A stretch of 64,000 nt of DNA from YA12-FULL-51-18 sp041665305 (GTDB lineage: Bacteria > Elusimicrobiota > Elusimicrobia > Elusimicrobiales > UBA9959): NCBI GenBank assembly GCA_041665305.1, contig JBAYJD010000003.1:1-64000 (forward strand). Direction: 5' to 3'. Positions 1 through 9,304 of the stretch are shown piece by piece (the first letter of the stretch is position 1; every line of letters begins with the position of its first letter). Made by a program: the position numbers and the translations under genes. The notes below the pieces were generated by a model that was not told the DNA's origin, searched no databases, and worked only from the letters and a program-made list of their open reading frames with translations.

Positions 1-64
1 CGGGAAATGCTGATGGATCGCATTTCGCTTATTGATTTATTAAATCTAAACGAGGCAAGGCTGG

Positions 65-466
65 CTAAACTGCGGTGTCAAGAGCAACAGTTGTTGTTTC
101 AAGTTTAACCGGACAGGTCTGATATGCGCTGGTAATTCGAATATTAAACTCTACCCCACTAACAGTTGCATCATAGGCAGCTATTGTTGCAGGCAACATG
201 ATATATGCACCACAACTACCATCATAGTATGGGCTTGGAGGCAATTGAAAAAGATCACGCTCAGGGAGCTGCGCTTTCGGTATATCGATATATTCCTGCC
301 TACATTTATCGATTTGATCCTGTATTATAGTCCTTCGGTCCACGCTGTAATAAGTTACATTCTCGCCGGCATCGTCAAAGTCTATTCTTGGGGTTACAAT
401 GTAACCCATGGGCTCACTGCGCCCCTTCGCGGCAGCCGGGACTTCAGGGTTCACAACACGAAAACT
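65..466 (-). pseudogene. Severed C-terminal part of the Ig-like secreted protein
   Basis: This stretch continues the upstream gene (467-1927) in the same reading frame after the TAG at 467-469. It runs to a second TAG at 65-67, about 134 codons. The text across the TAG reads smoothly (NTGSP, stop, SFRVVNPEVPAAA), and a CAG glutamine there would restore one protein of about 620 residues. A GTG at 452-454 could start a separate 129-residue product, but no ribosome binding site precedes it and no signal peptide follows. I therefore read it as the severed C-terminus. The tail has no motif I recognise; paired cysteines suggest an extracytoplasmic domain. Strain polymorphism, sequencing error or TAG readthrough are alternatives. 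Confidence 0.6.
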
Positions 467-1927
467 CTACGGGCTTCCTGTATTCAGCGGCGCGGGCATT
501 CCACTGGCGCCATTGATCCCGGCTACATTCCATTTAACCAAAGGCGAAAGTTCCGCGGCGAGTTTTTCAGGGAGTATCTCCGCCGTCATTCCTATCACAT
601 CCTCACCTGGTTTCATAATGAAACTATAGGTGTCTTCGGACCGGGCGGTATTTTGGAGTTCTTTAACATTCAAAATATAGCCGGTAAACTCCTCCTCGCC
701 GAGATCGTATCTCTTTTTATGTTTACCTGACACCTCCGTGCGGCTGACATGGCCGAATTTATCCTGGGCATAGGCCGTTATGGTGAAGATGCCGCCGCGC
801 ATAACCTCGCGCCTCAGGCCCTCATATTCCCAGGCCGCCGTTGTCGACCCGACGATCACAGCATTGACGGTACAGGTCGCCGCGTGCCATTCGGCTCCGT
901 TCCAGAACCTGTTGGCGGTCTCGTCCTTGATCGTAAGCCAGACTTTGGCGACGGGGCTGAGATCGGTGGCGGAACCGGTAATAACGGGGGCATCCGGATC
1001 GGACCAGATCATGCCGAAGCCTGCACCCAGCGGATCGAGCGCCGCCTTAGGATTCGTTATTGTTATATTGGGCGGGGCCTGGTCCACCATAAAATTTACA
1101 AAATGTTCTTCCGCATAAGAATCATAGGTATGGTTTCCAACCCTGTCTAACGCATCAATAAAAACAATAAAACCACAGTCTTGTCCGGATGAAAAATCCA
1201 CATAATCACGCAAATCATAAGCCATGTTGAAGCTCGAGACGGTGCCGATATCCTCGGTGCAGGGCACCGACAGCATCCCGCCCGCGTTTGCGGCATCGCA
1301 ATAACCTTTCTCAATACTGCTTAGATAGACGGCTCGGCCGGAAAAATCGCGTTTGAACCAGCATACGCCATTCCCAACGCTCAAGCCGATACTTACGCTG
1401 CCGAGCTTTGAGGCCGAATCTGAAATCTCCGCGGCCACGATCGGATCTGCCGTGGAAACAACCACATTATTCTGAGGCTTGCTTATGGTGATCGCGGGTT
1501 TGGTGGTATCGACATAAAATATTTTATTAAAACTGTAAGGTTGATCCTGGATTCCGCCGCATGCAAAATCCACGGCGGTAAAGCTTATTGCAGCCGTATG
1601 CTCGCCTTCAGGCAGTACCCTGTCTACCGCATACGGAGTCGGAATAGCGGTATTGCCGTCCGGAACGCCGGAGATCTGCCCGTCAATGTAGAAATTAGTG
1701 TATTGAGAAGAGGCCTGACATTCGCAAGCGCTCCCCGGGATATAATTCACTTCACCAATGCCGGTATAGTAACCGTTGGAGTAATATTGGTCCGGACCAA
1801 TAGTCCATTCCATCTGTATCGGAGGAATACACCGCTGCGCCTGCGACATGCCGGGGAGCGCCGCCCCAGCCGCTAAAAGCCCGGCGCAGATAAGCGATAA
1901 TATTACGGCAAATCCGCGTGTTTTCAT
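467..1927 (-). CDS. Secreted Ig-like surface protein, truncated by an in-frame TAG
   Basis: The product is a 486-residue exported protein. Residues 1-30 form a signal peptide (basic MKTR, hydrophobic stretch, cleavage after MSQA). The rest is beta-rich, with repeated Ig/cadherin-like signatures such as DTTKPAITISKPQNN near 140 and DQAPPNITITNPK near 285. These are typical of tandem Ig-like repeats of bacterial surface or adhesion proteins. I chose the ATG at 1925-1927 because AGGGGTGGG lies directly before it; an ATG four codons upstream is less likely. The reading frame closes at TAG 467-469 but stays open in phase for another 134 codons. Exact role is unknown; binding or structural function at the cell surface is inferred from the fold type. 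Confidence 0.7.
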   Translation of the reverse strand: MKTRGFAVILSLICAGLLAAGAALPGMSQAQRCIPPIQMEWTIGPDQYYSNGYYTGIGEVNYIPGSACECQASSQYTNFYIDGQISGVPDGNTAIPTPYAVDRVLPEGEHTAAISFTAVDFACGGIQDQPYSFNKIFYVDTTKPAITISKPQNNVVVSTADPIVAAEISDSASKLGSVSIGLSVGNGVCWFKRDFSGRAVYLSSIEKGYCDAANAGGMLSVPCTEDIGTVSSFNMAYDLRDYVDFSSGQDCGFIVFIDALDRVGNHTYDSYAEEHFVNFMVDQAPPNITITNPKAALDPLGAGFGMIWSDPDAPVITGSATDLSPVAKVWLTIKDETANRFWNGAEWHAATCTVNAVIVGSTTAAWEYEGLRREVMRGGIFTITAYAQDKFGHVSRTEVSGKHKKRYDLGEEEFTGYILNVKELQNTARSEDTYSFIMKPGEDVIGMTAEILPEKLAAELSPLVKWNVAGINGASGMPAPLNTGSP

Positions 1928-1956
1928 CCCACCCCTCATGAAACCGCTTCCGTTTT

Positions 1957-2053
1957 AAGTTCGCTCGAACTTTTTTAAAATACTTTACAGTATTTGCGTT
2001 ATTGTGTTTTAGTGATTAACCATAGCTTAACAAAGCGGTCAGCATTTTGTCAA
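1957..2053 (-). promoter_or_regulatory. Upstream region of the Ig-like gene: consensus -35 and two palindromes
   Basis: Reading the minus strand, a perfect TTGACA lies at 2048-2053, but the -10 about 18 bases later (TAAGCT) is poor. Nearer the gene are two perfect palindromes: AAATACT-TTAC-AGTATTT at 1978-1995 and AAGTTCG-CT-CGAACTT at 1957-1972. Their position between promoter and start codon suits operators or a leader hairpin. No regulator is identified. Confidence 0.35.
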
Positions 2054-2064
2054 ATACCGGATTA

Positions 2065-2137
2065 ATCCGGCGACATGATACTTAATTCACCGCGGGCGAT
2101 AATTATCGGTATGGATATGGGTATTATGTCGCCGGAT
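2065..2137. repeat. REP-like inverted repeat, CGGYGACATRATAC family
   Basis: The 17-base arms ATCCGGCGACATGATAC (2065-2081) and GTATTATGTCGCCGGAT (2121-2137) pair with one mismatch around a 39-base loop. The same core recurs at 10626-10669, so it is a dispersed repeat. It lies between the U32 gene and the next gene downstream. Confidence 0.7.
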
Positions 2138-2141
2138 CCGC

Positions 2142-3971
2142 TTATTTTCCGAGCTTGAGCGTCATGCGGCAGGAGGGACAGTCGAAATCCAGCCGGAACA
2201 GGCGGCCTTCTTCGTCTTCAAGGTAAAGCGGCCCGGCTTTGCCGACGGGATCGCCGTCCGCTTTCGGGCACATTTTCAACCGCCGCCTCAGACAGGCTTT
2301 AATGGTCATCAGCGGCCTGCCGGCTATTTCTGCGCCGAATTCGGCGGCCCGCTCGATCCTGGCGACGCCGTGGCGTTTGTAGAATTCCACGGCTTTTGAA
2401 TTCAGGATGTTGGCCGTAAAATCCAGTTCTTCGGCCGGGTATTTGTGCGAAGTTTTTTCAAATTTGCTTTCCGCGCGGACGTATTCCGAACCCCGCGAGG
2501 ACTCAAGCCGCTCAAGCGCTTTGCGCCGCAGGTCGTTTAAAACGCTGACTGGGATAAAATACGGGGCCGACAGGTCCACCTCCAGGTCCCGGAGATAAAA
2601 GGCCGTCTCGCCTATTTTTGAAAGCTGCCTTTTGATGGTCTCAAGCGCAGCCTCCGGCTTTTCGGCCTTGATCTTACCCGACGCGCAGGCGACGCGGGCC
2701 TTGAAACCTTCTTCATCCTCCGCATTGAGCGCGAAACCTTCCGGCGTTTCTCCGAACTTCAGCCTGACTCCGAGCTTGCGCTCGGGCCTGGCGCGCTCCA
2801 GCGTGCGGTCGAACTCCCGGTCGAGGTTGCGGTAGATGGCGGTTCCCTCGGAGATGCCGCGCGTGCTCACCGGCATGATCCTGCCGTCCACGACGATATT
2901 TACATGGGCGCCCCCCAGCACGCCGCGGTCGTCGAAGAAAGCGAGGCCGTCGCCGTTGTGGATGGGCGCCCCACCTTCCAGGCGGAAAGACCTGGCGTCC
3001 ACTTTTATCGCGCGGCCTACCGGCTCGCCGATGAATTTAGGGGTATCCGGCGACGCCGCGTCGCTCCCCTCGCCGTCCAGGAAATATTCGGTATAGCCGC
3101 GGTTGAAACTTTTATTCAGGTCCGGAGCGAACTCTATGAACGACTTCCCGGCCGAGCTCCGGCCCAGCCTTTTGCGCGCCAGGACCTTGTCCAGCTCCCG
3201 GCGGTAATAAGAGACCACGTTTTTAACATAGCTCGCGTCTTTCAGGCGGCCTTCTATCTTAAAGGAAGTTATGCCGGCGTCCAGCAGGCCGCCGAGGCGC
3301 TTTGAAAGGTTCAGGTCCTTGAGGGACAGCAGGTGTTTGTTCTTGACCAGTTCCTTTCCGGCGCCGTCCTTCAGCGTGTAGAGCTTGCGGCAGGGCTGGG
3401 CGCATTCCCCCCGGTTGCCGCTCCTGCCGCCCAGGGCGTGGCTGAGGTAGCATTGCCCCGAGTAGGAAACGCAAAGTGAGCCGTGCACGAAAAATTCCAG
3501 GTCTACTTTTGTCGCGGCCCTGACCGCTTTTATTTCCTCTAGAGAAAGCTCCCGGCCCAGTATGATCCTTTTGAAACCTGTTTTTTCAAGGAACAGGACT
3601 TTTTCCGGGGTGATATTATGGGTCTGCGTGCTGGCGAACAAGGGGACGGGGGGCAGGTCCAGCTCCAGCAGGCCCATGTCCTGGATGATGACGGCGTCCA
3701 CGCCCGCCTCCCAGAGGCGACAGATGAGCTTATGGGCGCGGCCGAGCTCCAGGTCGGTGAGGATGGTGTTGACGGCGGCGTAAACTTTGGCACGGTACCT
3801 GTGCGCGTAAACCGCGAGTTTTTCTATGTCGCGCAGCGTATTGCCCGCCGCGGCCCTGGCGCCGAATTCCTCGGCCCCGATATAAACGGCGTCCGCGCCG
3901 CAATTCACGGCTTCAAGGCCGGCCGGCAGGTCCTTGGCGGGCGCCAGCAGCTCTATTGTTTTAATGGTCAT
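2142..3971 (-). CDS. U32 peptidase-family protein (RlhA/YhbU-type), possible RNA hydroxylation factor
   Basis: A 609-residue member of peptidase family U32. The N-terminal barrel begins ELLAPAKDLPAGLEAVNCGADAVY in outline (residues 7-30). The family signature region with FVHGSLCVSYSGQCYLS and the cysteines of RGECAQPCRKLY sits near 165-195. Clustered cysteines in this region bind iron-sulfur in RlhA and TrhP, which hydroxylate 23S rRNA or tRNA; others of the family were described as collagenases. A C-terminal extension ends in FDCPSCRMTLK, another conserved CxxC. Length matches RlhA (about 650) better than the shorter TrhP. RlhA-like RNA modification is the likelier role, but substrate cannot be set from sequence alone. 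Confidence 0.8.
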   Translation of the reverse strand: MTIKTIELLAPAKDLPAGLEAVNCGADAVYIGAEEFGARAAAGNTLRDIEKLAVYAHRYRAKVYAAVNTILTDLELGRAHKLICRLWEAGVDAVIIQDMGLLELDLPPVPLFASTQTHNITPEKVLFLEKTGFKRIILGRELSLEEIKAVRAATKVDLEFFVHGSLCVSYSGQCYLSHALGGRSGNRGECAQPCRKLYTLKDGAGKELVKNKHLLSLKDLNLSKRLGGLLDAGITSFKIEGRLKDASYVKNVVSYYRRELDKVLARKRLGRSSAGKSFIEFAPDLNKSFNRGYTEYFLDGEGSDAASPDTPKFIGEPVGRAIKVDARSFRLEGGAPIHNGDGLAFFDDRGVLGGAHVNIVVDGRIMPVSTRGISEGTAIYRNLDREFDRTLERARPERKLGVRLKFGETPEGFALNAEDEEGFKARVACASGKIKAEKPEAALETIKRQLSKIGETAFYLRDLEVDLSAPYFIPVSVLNDLRRKALERLESSRGSEYVRAESKFEKTSHKYPAEELDFTANILNSKAVEFYKRHGVARIERAAEFGAEIAGRPLMTIKACLRRRLKMCPKADGDPVGKAGPLYLEDEEGRLFRLDFDCPSCRMTLKLGK

Positions 3972-4046
3972 AAATCTCGTAAAGCGGGCGACGCGGGCCG
4001 GAGAGCGTCCTCAATAATCTGAAAACTTCCGTTCAAGTTTCCCGTT

Positions 4047-5102
4047 TTACGCCTTGCGGCTTACGCCTGCGGCGGCGTAGTCGGCGTCGATCTTATAATA
4101 CTCGTAGGTCAGCTTGGCCACGCGGGAGATGAAACCCTTGGCGCTGGAGTAATTAGGCACCTCGCTGGTCAGTACGGCGATGATATAATCGCCGCGCGGA
4201 GAAAAAACTATCCCTACATCGTGGCAGGACTTGCGCAGCAGGCCGGTCTTGTGGCCTATTTCCCAGCCGAGCGGCAGGCCCTTTCTCAGGCGGCTGCGGC
4301 TTTTATTATGCTTGAGGACATCCAGCATGAATTCGCTTAAATTCCGGTCCACCATCTCGCCTTTGTAGATGCGCTCCATCAGCACCGCCATCTCGCGCGC
4401 GGTGGTATAATTCTCCTTTGCCACCGGGCCGGAAGTGAGGCTCAGGCCCTCGGGATAGATCTTGGTATAGACGAGCCCGATGGCCGCGAAAGCTTGCTGA
4501 AAATACTCGATGCCGGCGTAATCTATGAGCATCTTGGTGGCGGTGTTGTCGCTTTCGGTGATCATCTTGTAAATGATCTCCATGACGCTCAGGCTGGTGC
4601 CTTCGCGCACCCATTTAAGCGAACCGGAGCCGCCGATCCTGTCGCGGCGGGTTAATTTGATCTGCGTATCCAGGGAAAGCTCGCTGCGCTTTATCTTTTC
4701 GCAGATCGCCACCATGATGGGGACCTTTATAAGGCTGGCCGAAGGGAAAAGCCTGTCGGGATTATACTCCCACACCCTGTCGGAGTTAAGGTCCTTGATA
4801 TAGATGCCGACATGGCCGGAGTAGTTATAGGCCAGGTTCTCAAGCGAGGAGATCATGGTGGCCCACTCCGCGTCCTTGATCGGGTTCGCCACTACCTTCC
4901 TGCGGTAGATGTCCTCGTCGGGCGGGCTCAGCTTGTTGAGGATGTACCCGCCGCCTTTATAAATGGAAAAACCCAGCAGCGGCAGGAACATGGCCCAGGC
5001 CAGCCTGCGGCGCAGTCTGGCGCGGGCGCGCGCGGCCGCCGCCGCGGCGTCATGGGGATGGGCTGGCGCGCTGGTGTAATGCCGGTGATGCGGGTGCTCC
5101 AT
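4047..5102 (-). CDS. Class A beta-lactamase-like serine hydrolase, membrane anchored
   Basis: A 351-residue protein. A His- and Ala/Arg-rich cytoplasmic head (1-34) is followed by one membrane segment (about 35-55) and a periplasmic beta-lactamase2 domain. The active-site SxxK is S123-L-I-K126, SDN is at 184-186, and the KTG triad lies in GHKTGLLR near 285. These are the three hallmark motifs of penicillin-interacting serine enzymes. A classical omega-loop ExxxN is not obvious, so it may be a peptidoglycan-related or orphan hydrolase and not a true antibiotic-degrading enzyme. It starts 23 bases after clpC and is probably co-transcribed with it. Confidence 0.8.
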   Translation of the reverse strand: MEHPHHRHYTSAPAHPHDAAAAAARARARLRRRLAWAMFLPLLGFSIYKGGGYILNKLSPPDEDIYRRKVVANPIKDAEWATMISSLENLAYNYSGHVGIYIKDLNSDRVWEYNPDRLFPSASLIKVPIMVAICEKIKRSELSLDTQIKLTRRDRIGGSGSLKWVREGTSLSVMEIIYKMITESDNTATKMLIDYAGIEYFQQAFAAIGLVYTKIYPEGLSLTSGPVAKENYTTAREMAVLMERIYKGEMVDRNLSEFMLDVLKHNKSRSRLRKGLPLGWEIGHKTGLLRKSCHDVGIVFSPRGDYIIAVLTSEVPNYSSAKGFISRVAKLTYEYYKIDADYAAAGVSRKA

Positions 5103-5125
5103 GTCCTTCTCTTTGCTCCGGGCTC

Positions 5126-7591
5126 TCAGACGCCCAGGTCCAGATTCTCGCCGGGACCCTTGTAGTCCACCTTGACCGTGCCGCCCTTCTCCACCTGTTT
5201 GGTGAGGAGGAACTCCGCCAGGGGGTCCTCCAGGAGGCGCTGGACGGTCCGCAGAATGGGCCGGGCGCCGTAATTCGGGTCGAAGCCTTTCTGGATAAGG
5301 TGCGTCTTGGCTTCCTTGGTGATGGTGAACTTTACGCCCTTGGCGTCCAGTTTTTTGCCGACCTTCACCAGGTTGAGATCGAGGATCTTCTCCATGTCCA
5401 GGATGGTAAGCGGTTTGAAAACGATGATCTCGTCTATGCGGTTGATGAATTCCGGGTTGAACACGCGCTTGACCTCTTCCATGACGGTGTCCTTCATCTC
5501 CCGGTAATTCTTCTCGCGGTCCTCCTTCGGCATGAAACCCAGGGATTTCCCCTTCGAAATAAGCCGGGCGCCGACATTGGAGGTCATGATGAGGATGGTG
5601 TTCTTAAAGCTCACCTTGTGGCCGAGGCTGTCGGTCAGCGTGCCCTCGTCCATGATCTGCAGCAGGATATTGAACACATCGGGATGCGCTTTTTCTATTT
5701 CGTCCAGCACCACCACGGAATAGGGCTTGCGGCGCACGAGTTCTGTCAGTTTGCCGCCTTCCTCGTAACCCACATAGCCCGGAGGCGCGCCGATCAGGCG
5801 CGAAACGGAAAATTTCTCCATGTATTCCGACATGTCGATGCGGACCATCGCTTCCTCGTTGCCGAACAGGAAATCGGCCAATACGCGGGCCAGTTCGGTC
5901 TTGCCCACGCCCGTGGGCCCGAGGAAAATAAAATTGCCGATGGGGCGTTTGGGGTCTTTCATGCCCGTGCGGCTGCGCTTGATGGCCTGGGACACTATGG
6001 TCACGGCTTCGTCCTGGCCGATCAGCCGCTGGTGGATCTCGGCTTCCATGTGTTTAAGCTTCTCCATTTCGCTCTCGGTCATGCGCGTCACCGGGATGCC
6101 GGTCCACTTGGAGGCTATGGAAGCTATATCCTCCTCGGTAACTTCCGGGACCACCTTGTCGCGGCCCTCGCGCCACTTTTTCTTGCCGTCCTCCAGCGCT
6201 TTTTTAAGGTCCTTTTCCTTGTCGCGGAGCTTGGCGGCTTTTTCGTATTCCTGCCCGTAGATGGCGGCGTTCTTGGCTTTGGAAACCTCCTCTATGCCGG
6301 CCTCCTTCTCCTTGAATTCGGACGGGGCTATGGAAAGCTTCAGCCTGGCGCGCGAACCGGCCTCGTCCAGCAGGTCTATGGCCTTGTCGGGAAGCGCCCG
6401 GTCGGTGATATATTTGTCCGAAAGCTGGGCGGCCGCGATGATGGAAGCGGCCGAATATTTGCACTTATGGTGCGATTCGTATTTTTCCTGGAGGCCTATG
6501 AGGATCTCTATGGCCTCCTCGATGGTCGGGGGGTCCACCACGACCGGCTGGAAGCGGCGTTCAAGCGCCGGATCGCGCTCGATATGCTTGCGGTACTCGT
6601 CGAAAGTGGTGGCGCCTATGCATTGCAGTTCGCCGCGGGCCAGGGCGGGCTTGAGCATGTTGGAGGCGTCTATGGCGCCTTCGGCCGCGCCGGCGCCTAT
6701 AACGGTATGCAGCTCGTCTATGAACATGATGATGCTGTTCCTAGCCTTGCGGATCTCTTCGATAATGCCTTTCAGGCGCTGCTCGAATTCTCCGCGGTAC
6801 TTGGTGCCGGCGACTATGGACGCCAGGTCCAGGCTGAGCAGCCGCTTGCCGAGCAGCGTGTCGGAGATCTCTCCGGCGGCTATTTTCTGGGCGAGGCCTT
6901 CCACGATGGCCGTCTTGCCCACGCCGGGCTCGCCTATGAGGACGGGATTGTTCTTAGTGCGGCGGCCCAGCACCTGGATGACGCGGTCTATCTCATTGTT
7001 CCGTCCGATGACGGGGTCCAGCTTCCCCTCCTTGGCCATCTGGGTCAGGTCGCGGGCGAACTCGTCCAGCGTGGGGGTCTTGGTCTTGCCCTTCGGGGCG
7101 GCGTGATGCGCAGTCTTGCCCTGGGGAGCCTCCTTCTGGGACTCCTTGGTCTCCATCTCGCCGAGGATGCTGAGGACCTCCTCGCGCACGGTCTCAAGCT
7201 TCAGGCCGAGATTTTCAAGGACGCGGGCGGCCACGCCCTCCTCCTCCCGGATGAGGCCCATTAAAATGTGTTCCGTGCCGATGTAGGAATGGCTCATGTG
7301 CTGGGCCTCCTCCACGGCGTACTCCAGCACTTTTTTGGCGCGCGGCGTAAAAGGGATCTCGCCCAGCAGCATCATGTTGTCGCCCAGGCCCACTATCTTC
7401 TCTATCTCGGCGCGCACTTTCCTGAGATCTATCCCCAGGCTGGCCAGGACCTGCGAAGCGACGCCCTCGCCCAGGGCTATCAGACCCAGCAGGATATGCT
7501 CGGTGCCGACATAGTCGTGATTAAGACGCTTGGCCTCCTCCTGCGCTATCAGGATGACCCGCTGGGCCCTTTCGGTAAATCTTGTTCCCAT
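5126..7591 (-). CDS. clpC: ATP-dependent Clp protease ATPase subunit ClpC
   Basis: An 821-residue Hsp100 unfoldase that feeds substrates to ClpP in the cytoplasm. Order of parts: a double Clp-N repeat beginning FTERAQRVILIAQ (residues 4-145), AAA+ domain 1 with Walker A GEPGVGKT, a middle UVR-type region (YEKAAKLRDKEKDLKK) typical of ClpC rather than ClpA, AAA+ domain 2 with GPTGVGKT, and a C-terminal D2-small domain. I chose the ATG at 7589-7591 because CGGAGGAATTGAC precedes it; an upstream in-frame extension is encoded by the dispersed repeat at 7629-7654 and is not real. A good promoter lies at 7732-7760. No clpP is in the window. Confidence 0.95.
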   Translation of the reverse strand: MGTRFTERAQRVILIAQEEAKRLNHDYVGTEHILLGLIALGEGVASQVLASLGIDLRKVRAEIEKIVGLGDNMMLLGEIPFTPRAKKVLEYAVEEAQHMSHSYIGTEHILMGLIREEEGVAARVLENLGLKLETVREEVLSILGEMETKESQKEAPQGKTAHHAAPKGKTKTPTLDEFARDLTQMAKEGKLDPVIGRNNEIDRVIQVLGRRTKNNPVLIGEPGVGKTAIVEGLAQKIAAGEISDTLLGKRLLSLDLASIVAGTKYRGEFEQRLKGIIEEIRKARNSIIMFIDELHTVIGAGAAEGAIDASNMLKPALARGELQCIGATTFDEYRKHIERDPALERRFQPVVVDPPTIEEAIEILIGLQEKYESHHKCKYSAASIIAAAQLSDKYITDRALPDKAIDLLDEAGSRARLKLSIAPSEFKEKEAGIEEVSKAKNAAIYGQEYEKAAKLRDKEKDLKKALEDGKKKWREGRDKVVPEVTEEDIASIASKWTGIPVTRMTESEMEKLKHMEAEIHQRLIGQDEAVTIVSQAIKRSRTGMKDPKRPIGNFIFLGPTGVGKTELARVLADFLFGNEEAMVRIDMSEYMEKFSVSRLIGAPPGYVGYEEGGKLTELVRRKPYSVVVLDEIEKAHPDVFNILLQIMDEGTLTDSLGHKVSFKNTILIMTSNVGARLISKGKSLGFMPKEDREKNYREMKDTVMEEVKRVFNPEFINRIDEIIVFKPLTILDMEKILDLNLVKVGKKLDAKGVKFTITKEAKTHLIQKGFDPNYGARPILRTVQRLLEDPLAEFLLTKQVEKGGTVKVDYKGPGENLDLGV

Positions 7592-7628
7592 GTCAATTCC
7601 TCCGTCTCGGTGAAAGTTCAGGAAATCT

Positions 7629-7654
7629 AATGCCGTAAACCGACATTTTATCGT
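7629..7654 (-). repeat. Solo copy of the AAAATGTCGT palindrome family
   Basis: The sequence ATGCCGTAAACCGACATTTTA matches the family seen at 9175, 11758, 17820, 22340 and 24293, here with imperfect arms. The following bases (TCGTACCCGGCACGGGGTT) also resemble those after the 9175 copy, so the repeat unit extends beyond the palindrome. It sits in the clpC leader. Confidence 0.6.
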
Positions 7655-7731
7655 ACCCGGCACGGGGTTGTGTTCATCCCCGCGCCGGAAATAAGCGGAA
7701 ATCCGCCGCCTTAAAAAAGCGTAGAATTCAT

Positions 7732-7760
7732 ATTATGACACAACGGCGCTTTCTTTTCAA
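7732..7760 (-). promoter_or_regulatory. Sigma70-type promoter of clpC
   Basis: On the minus strand, TTGAAA (7755-7760) and CATAAT (7732-7737) are separated by exactly 17 bases. Each box matches consensus at five of six positions. It is in the gap between the end of the NfeD gene and clpC, giving an untranslated leader of about 135 bases that contains the palindrome at 7629. Confidence 0.65.
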
Positions 7761-7807
7761 TCTCCGGCCGATGATCTATTATATAAAACTTGGATTTCAG
7801 AAATGTT

Positions 7808-9145
7808 TCAGGCTCCGCGGACCTTGATCCTGAAACCCTGCACGGAAACCACGCTGACTTCGGCGCCGGCCGGGAGCTCGCCCGAGACGCTCTCGGCCTC
7901 CCAAAGCTCGCCCTGCACCAGCACGGTGCCCTTGGGAGCCAGGACGCTCTTGGTCCGGCCCTTTTTGCCGACCAGGCTCTCGATGCCCGTAACCACTCCG
8001 CGCAGCTGCGCCTTAACCACGATCCAGGCCAGGCCGGCGGTTATGGCCACCAGGGTTATCAGGGTCGAGCCCAGGATATGCATGGAAACGGACAGGCCGC
8101 CCAGCGATGGCCGGTTAAACAGCATCAGCGCGCCTATAATTATGGAAATAACCCCTCCCAGGGTGAGCAGGCCGTAGCTGAGGACCTTTATCTCGACTAT
8201 GAAAAAAACAAAGCCCAGCAGGATCAGCAGAACGCCGGCGAAGTTGGCGGACAGCGTCTGTAAAGAGTAAAACCCGATCACCATCGAGACAGCCCCGACC
8301 ACCCCGGGCAGGATCAGGCCGGGATTGTAAAGCTCTATAAAAAGTCCGGCCGCGCCCAGGCCCATCAGGATCATGGCGATATTGGGGTCGGAAATGGCGG
8401 CCAGGAATCTCTGGCGCCGGGTCTGGCTTACCGTTTCGACACGGGGGGGCGTTGCGACCAGGATCCGGCCGCGGCCGGGCAGCTCGCGGCCGTTTATCCC
8501 GGCAAAAAAACCGGCCATGTCCGCGGCTATAAGATCGGCGACTCCGGCCTTGAGCGCTTCCTCGGCGGAAATCGAATCGCTTTTTGCGACCGCCTTTATG
8601 GCCCATTCGACATTGCGTTTTTTCTGCTGGGTTATGGACTTCATATAGGCGGAAGCGTCGTTAAGCACCTTCGCCTCCATCGGGTCCTTCGCTTTGGCGT
8701 CCTTATCGCCGAGGATCGACGGCATGGAGCCGAGCATCACGGGGTGCGCCGCGCCGATATTGGTGCCGGGGGCCATGGCCACGATATCGGAAGCCATCGC
8801 CAGGAACACTCCGGCCGAAGCCGCCCGCGCGCCCTGCGGGTAGACATACACCGCGACAGGGACCCGCGAAGAAAGCATTTTTTTAATGATCTCCCGCATG
8901 GAACCGTCCAGACCGCCGGGCGTATCCAGCTGGATCACAAGGAGGTCGAATTTTTCCGCGTTGGCTTTGTCGATGGCGTTACCCAGGAATTCCGAAGCCG
9001 CCGGCGTTATAATGCCGGAGTAGGGGGCGGCCAGGACCGTTTGTATCCCGTAAACCTTTAGCGGAGGTTTTGCCGCATGAACCGGAGAGCTCAAAGCCGC
9101 ACCCGCCAGAACCAGTACCGCCGACCCTATCATTTTTTTAAACAT
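7808..9145 (-). CDS. NfeD-family membrane-bound serine protease (ClpP class)
   Basis: A 445-residue membrane protein. It has a signal peptide (1-24) and an N-terminal ClpP/crotonase-fold protease domain with IQLDTPGGLDGSM near 71-83. The catalytic serine is S110 in ARAASAGVFLA, and a lysine-rich stretch follows (QQKKRNVEWAIK, about 180-190), as in the Ser-Lys archaeal 1510-N protease. Four or five membrane helices then lead to a C-terminal NfeD OB-fold domain (about 385-445). Long NfeD proteins of this type usually act with stomatin-like partners at the membrane, but no stomatin gene is adjacent here. The start at 9145 has AGAGGTGG upstream; a longer reading frame before it is repeat-derived. 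Confidence 0.88.
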   Translation of the reverse strand: MFKKMIGSAVLVLAGAALSSPVHAAKPPLKVYGIQTVLAAPYSGIITPAASEFLGNAIDKANAEKFDLLVIQLDTPGGLDGSMREIIKKMLSSRVPVAVYVYPQGARAASAGVFLAMASDIVAMAPGTNIGAAHPVMLGSMPSILGDKDAKAKDPMEAKVLNDASAYMKSITQQKKRNVEWAIKAVAKSDSISAEEALKAGVADLIAADMAGFFAGINGRELPGRGRILVATPPRVETVSQTRRQRFLAAISDPNIAMILMGLGAAGLFIELYNPGLILPGVVGAVSMVIGFYSLQTLSANFAGVLLILLGFVFFIVEIKVLSYGLLTLGGVISIIIGALMLFNRPSLGGLSVSMHILGSTLITLVAITAGLAWIVVKAQLRGVVTGIESLVGKKGRTKSVLAPKGTVLVQGELWEAESVSGELPAGAEVSVVSVQGFRIKVRGA

Positions 9146-9174
9146 AGCCACCTCTCTTGAAAAATAACATCCGT

Positions 9175-9304
9175 AAAATGTCGTAAAACGACATTTTATC
9201 GCAGCCGACACGGGGTTTTCTCCATACTCCGGCCTTGAAGACGGCCAAACTCTCTCTTACCACAAGGTAACCCAACCCTAAAGGGCGGGACATACTAAAA
9301 ATCT
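9175..9304. repeat. Composite palindromic repeat, copy A
   Basis: A perfect hairpin AAAATGTCGT (9175-9184) / ACGACATTTT (9188-9197) is followed by CGGCC-containing spacer, CTCTTACCACAAGGT and a degenerate GC hairpin around CCCTAAAGGGCGGG (9276-9289). The same order of parts, reversed, is found at 24210-24315. It lies between two minus-strand genes. Confidence 0.7.

Noticed and set aside
5300..7264. Long open frame on the plus strand across clpC
   Set aside because: It is the antisense shadow of a clear ClpC gene in GC-rich DNA; no ribosome binding site and no meaningful protein pattern.
7591..7663. N-terminal extension of ClpC
   Set aside because: The extra residues (IKCRFTALDF and so on) come from a dispersed palindrome also present before the NfeD gene; a strong ribosome binding site marks the inner ATG.
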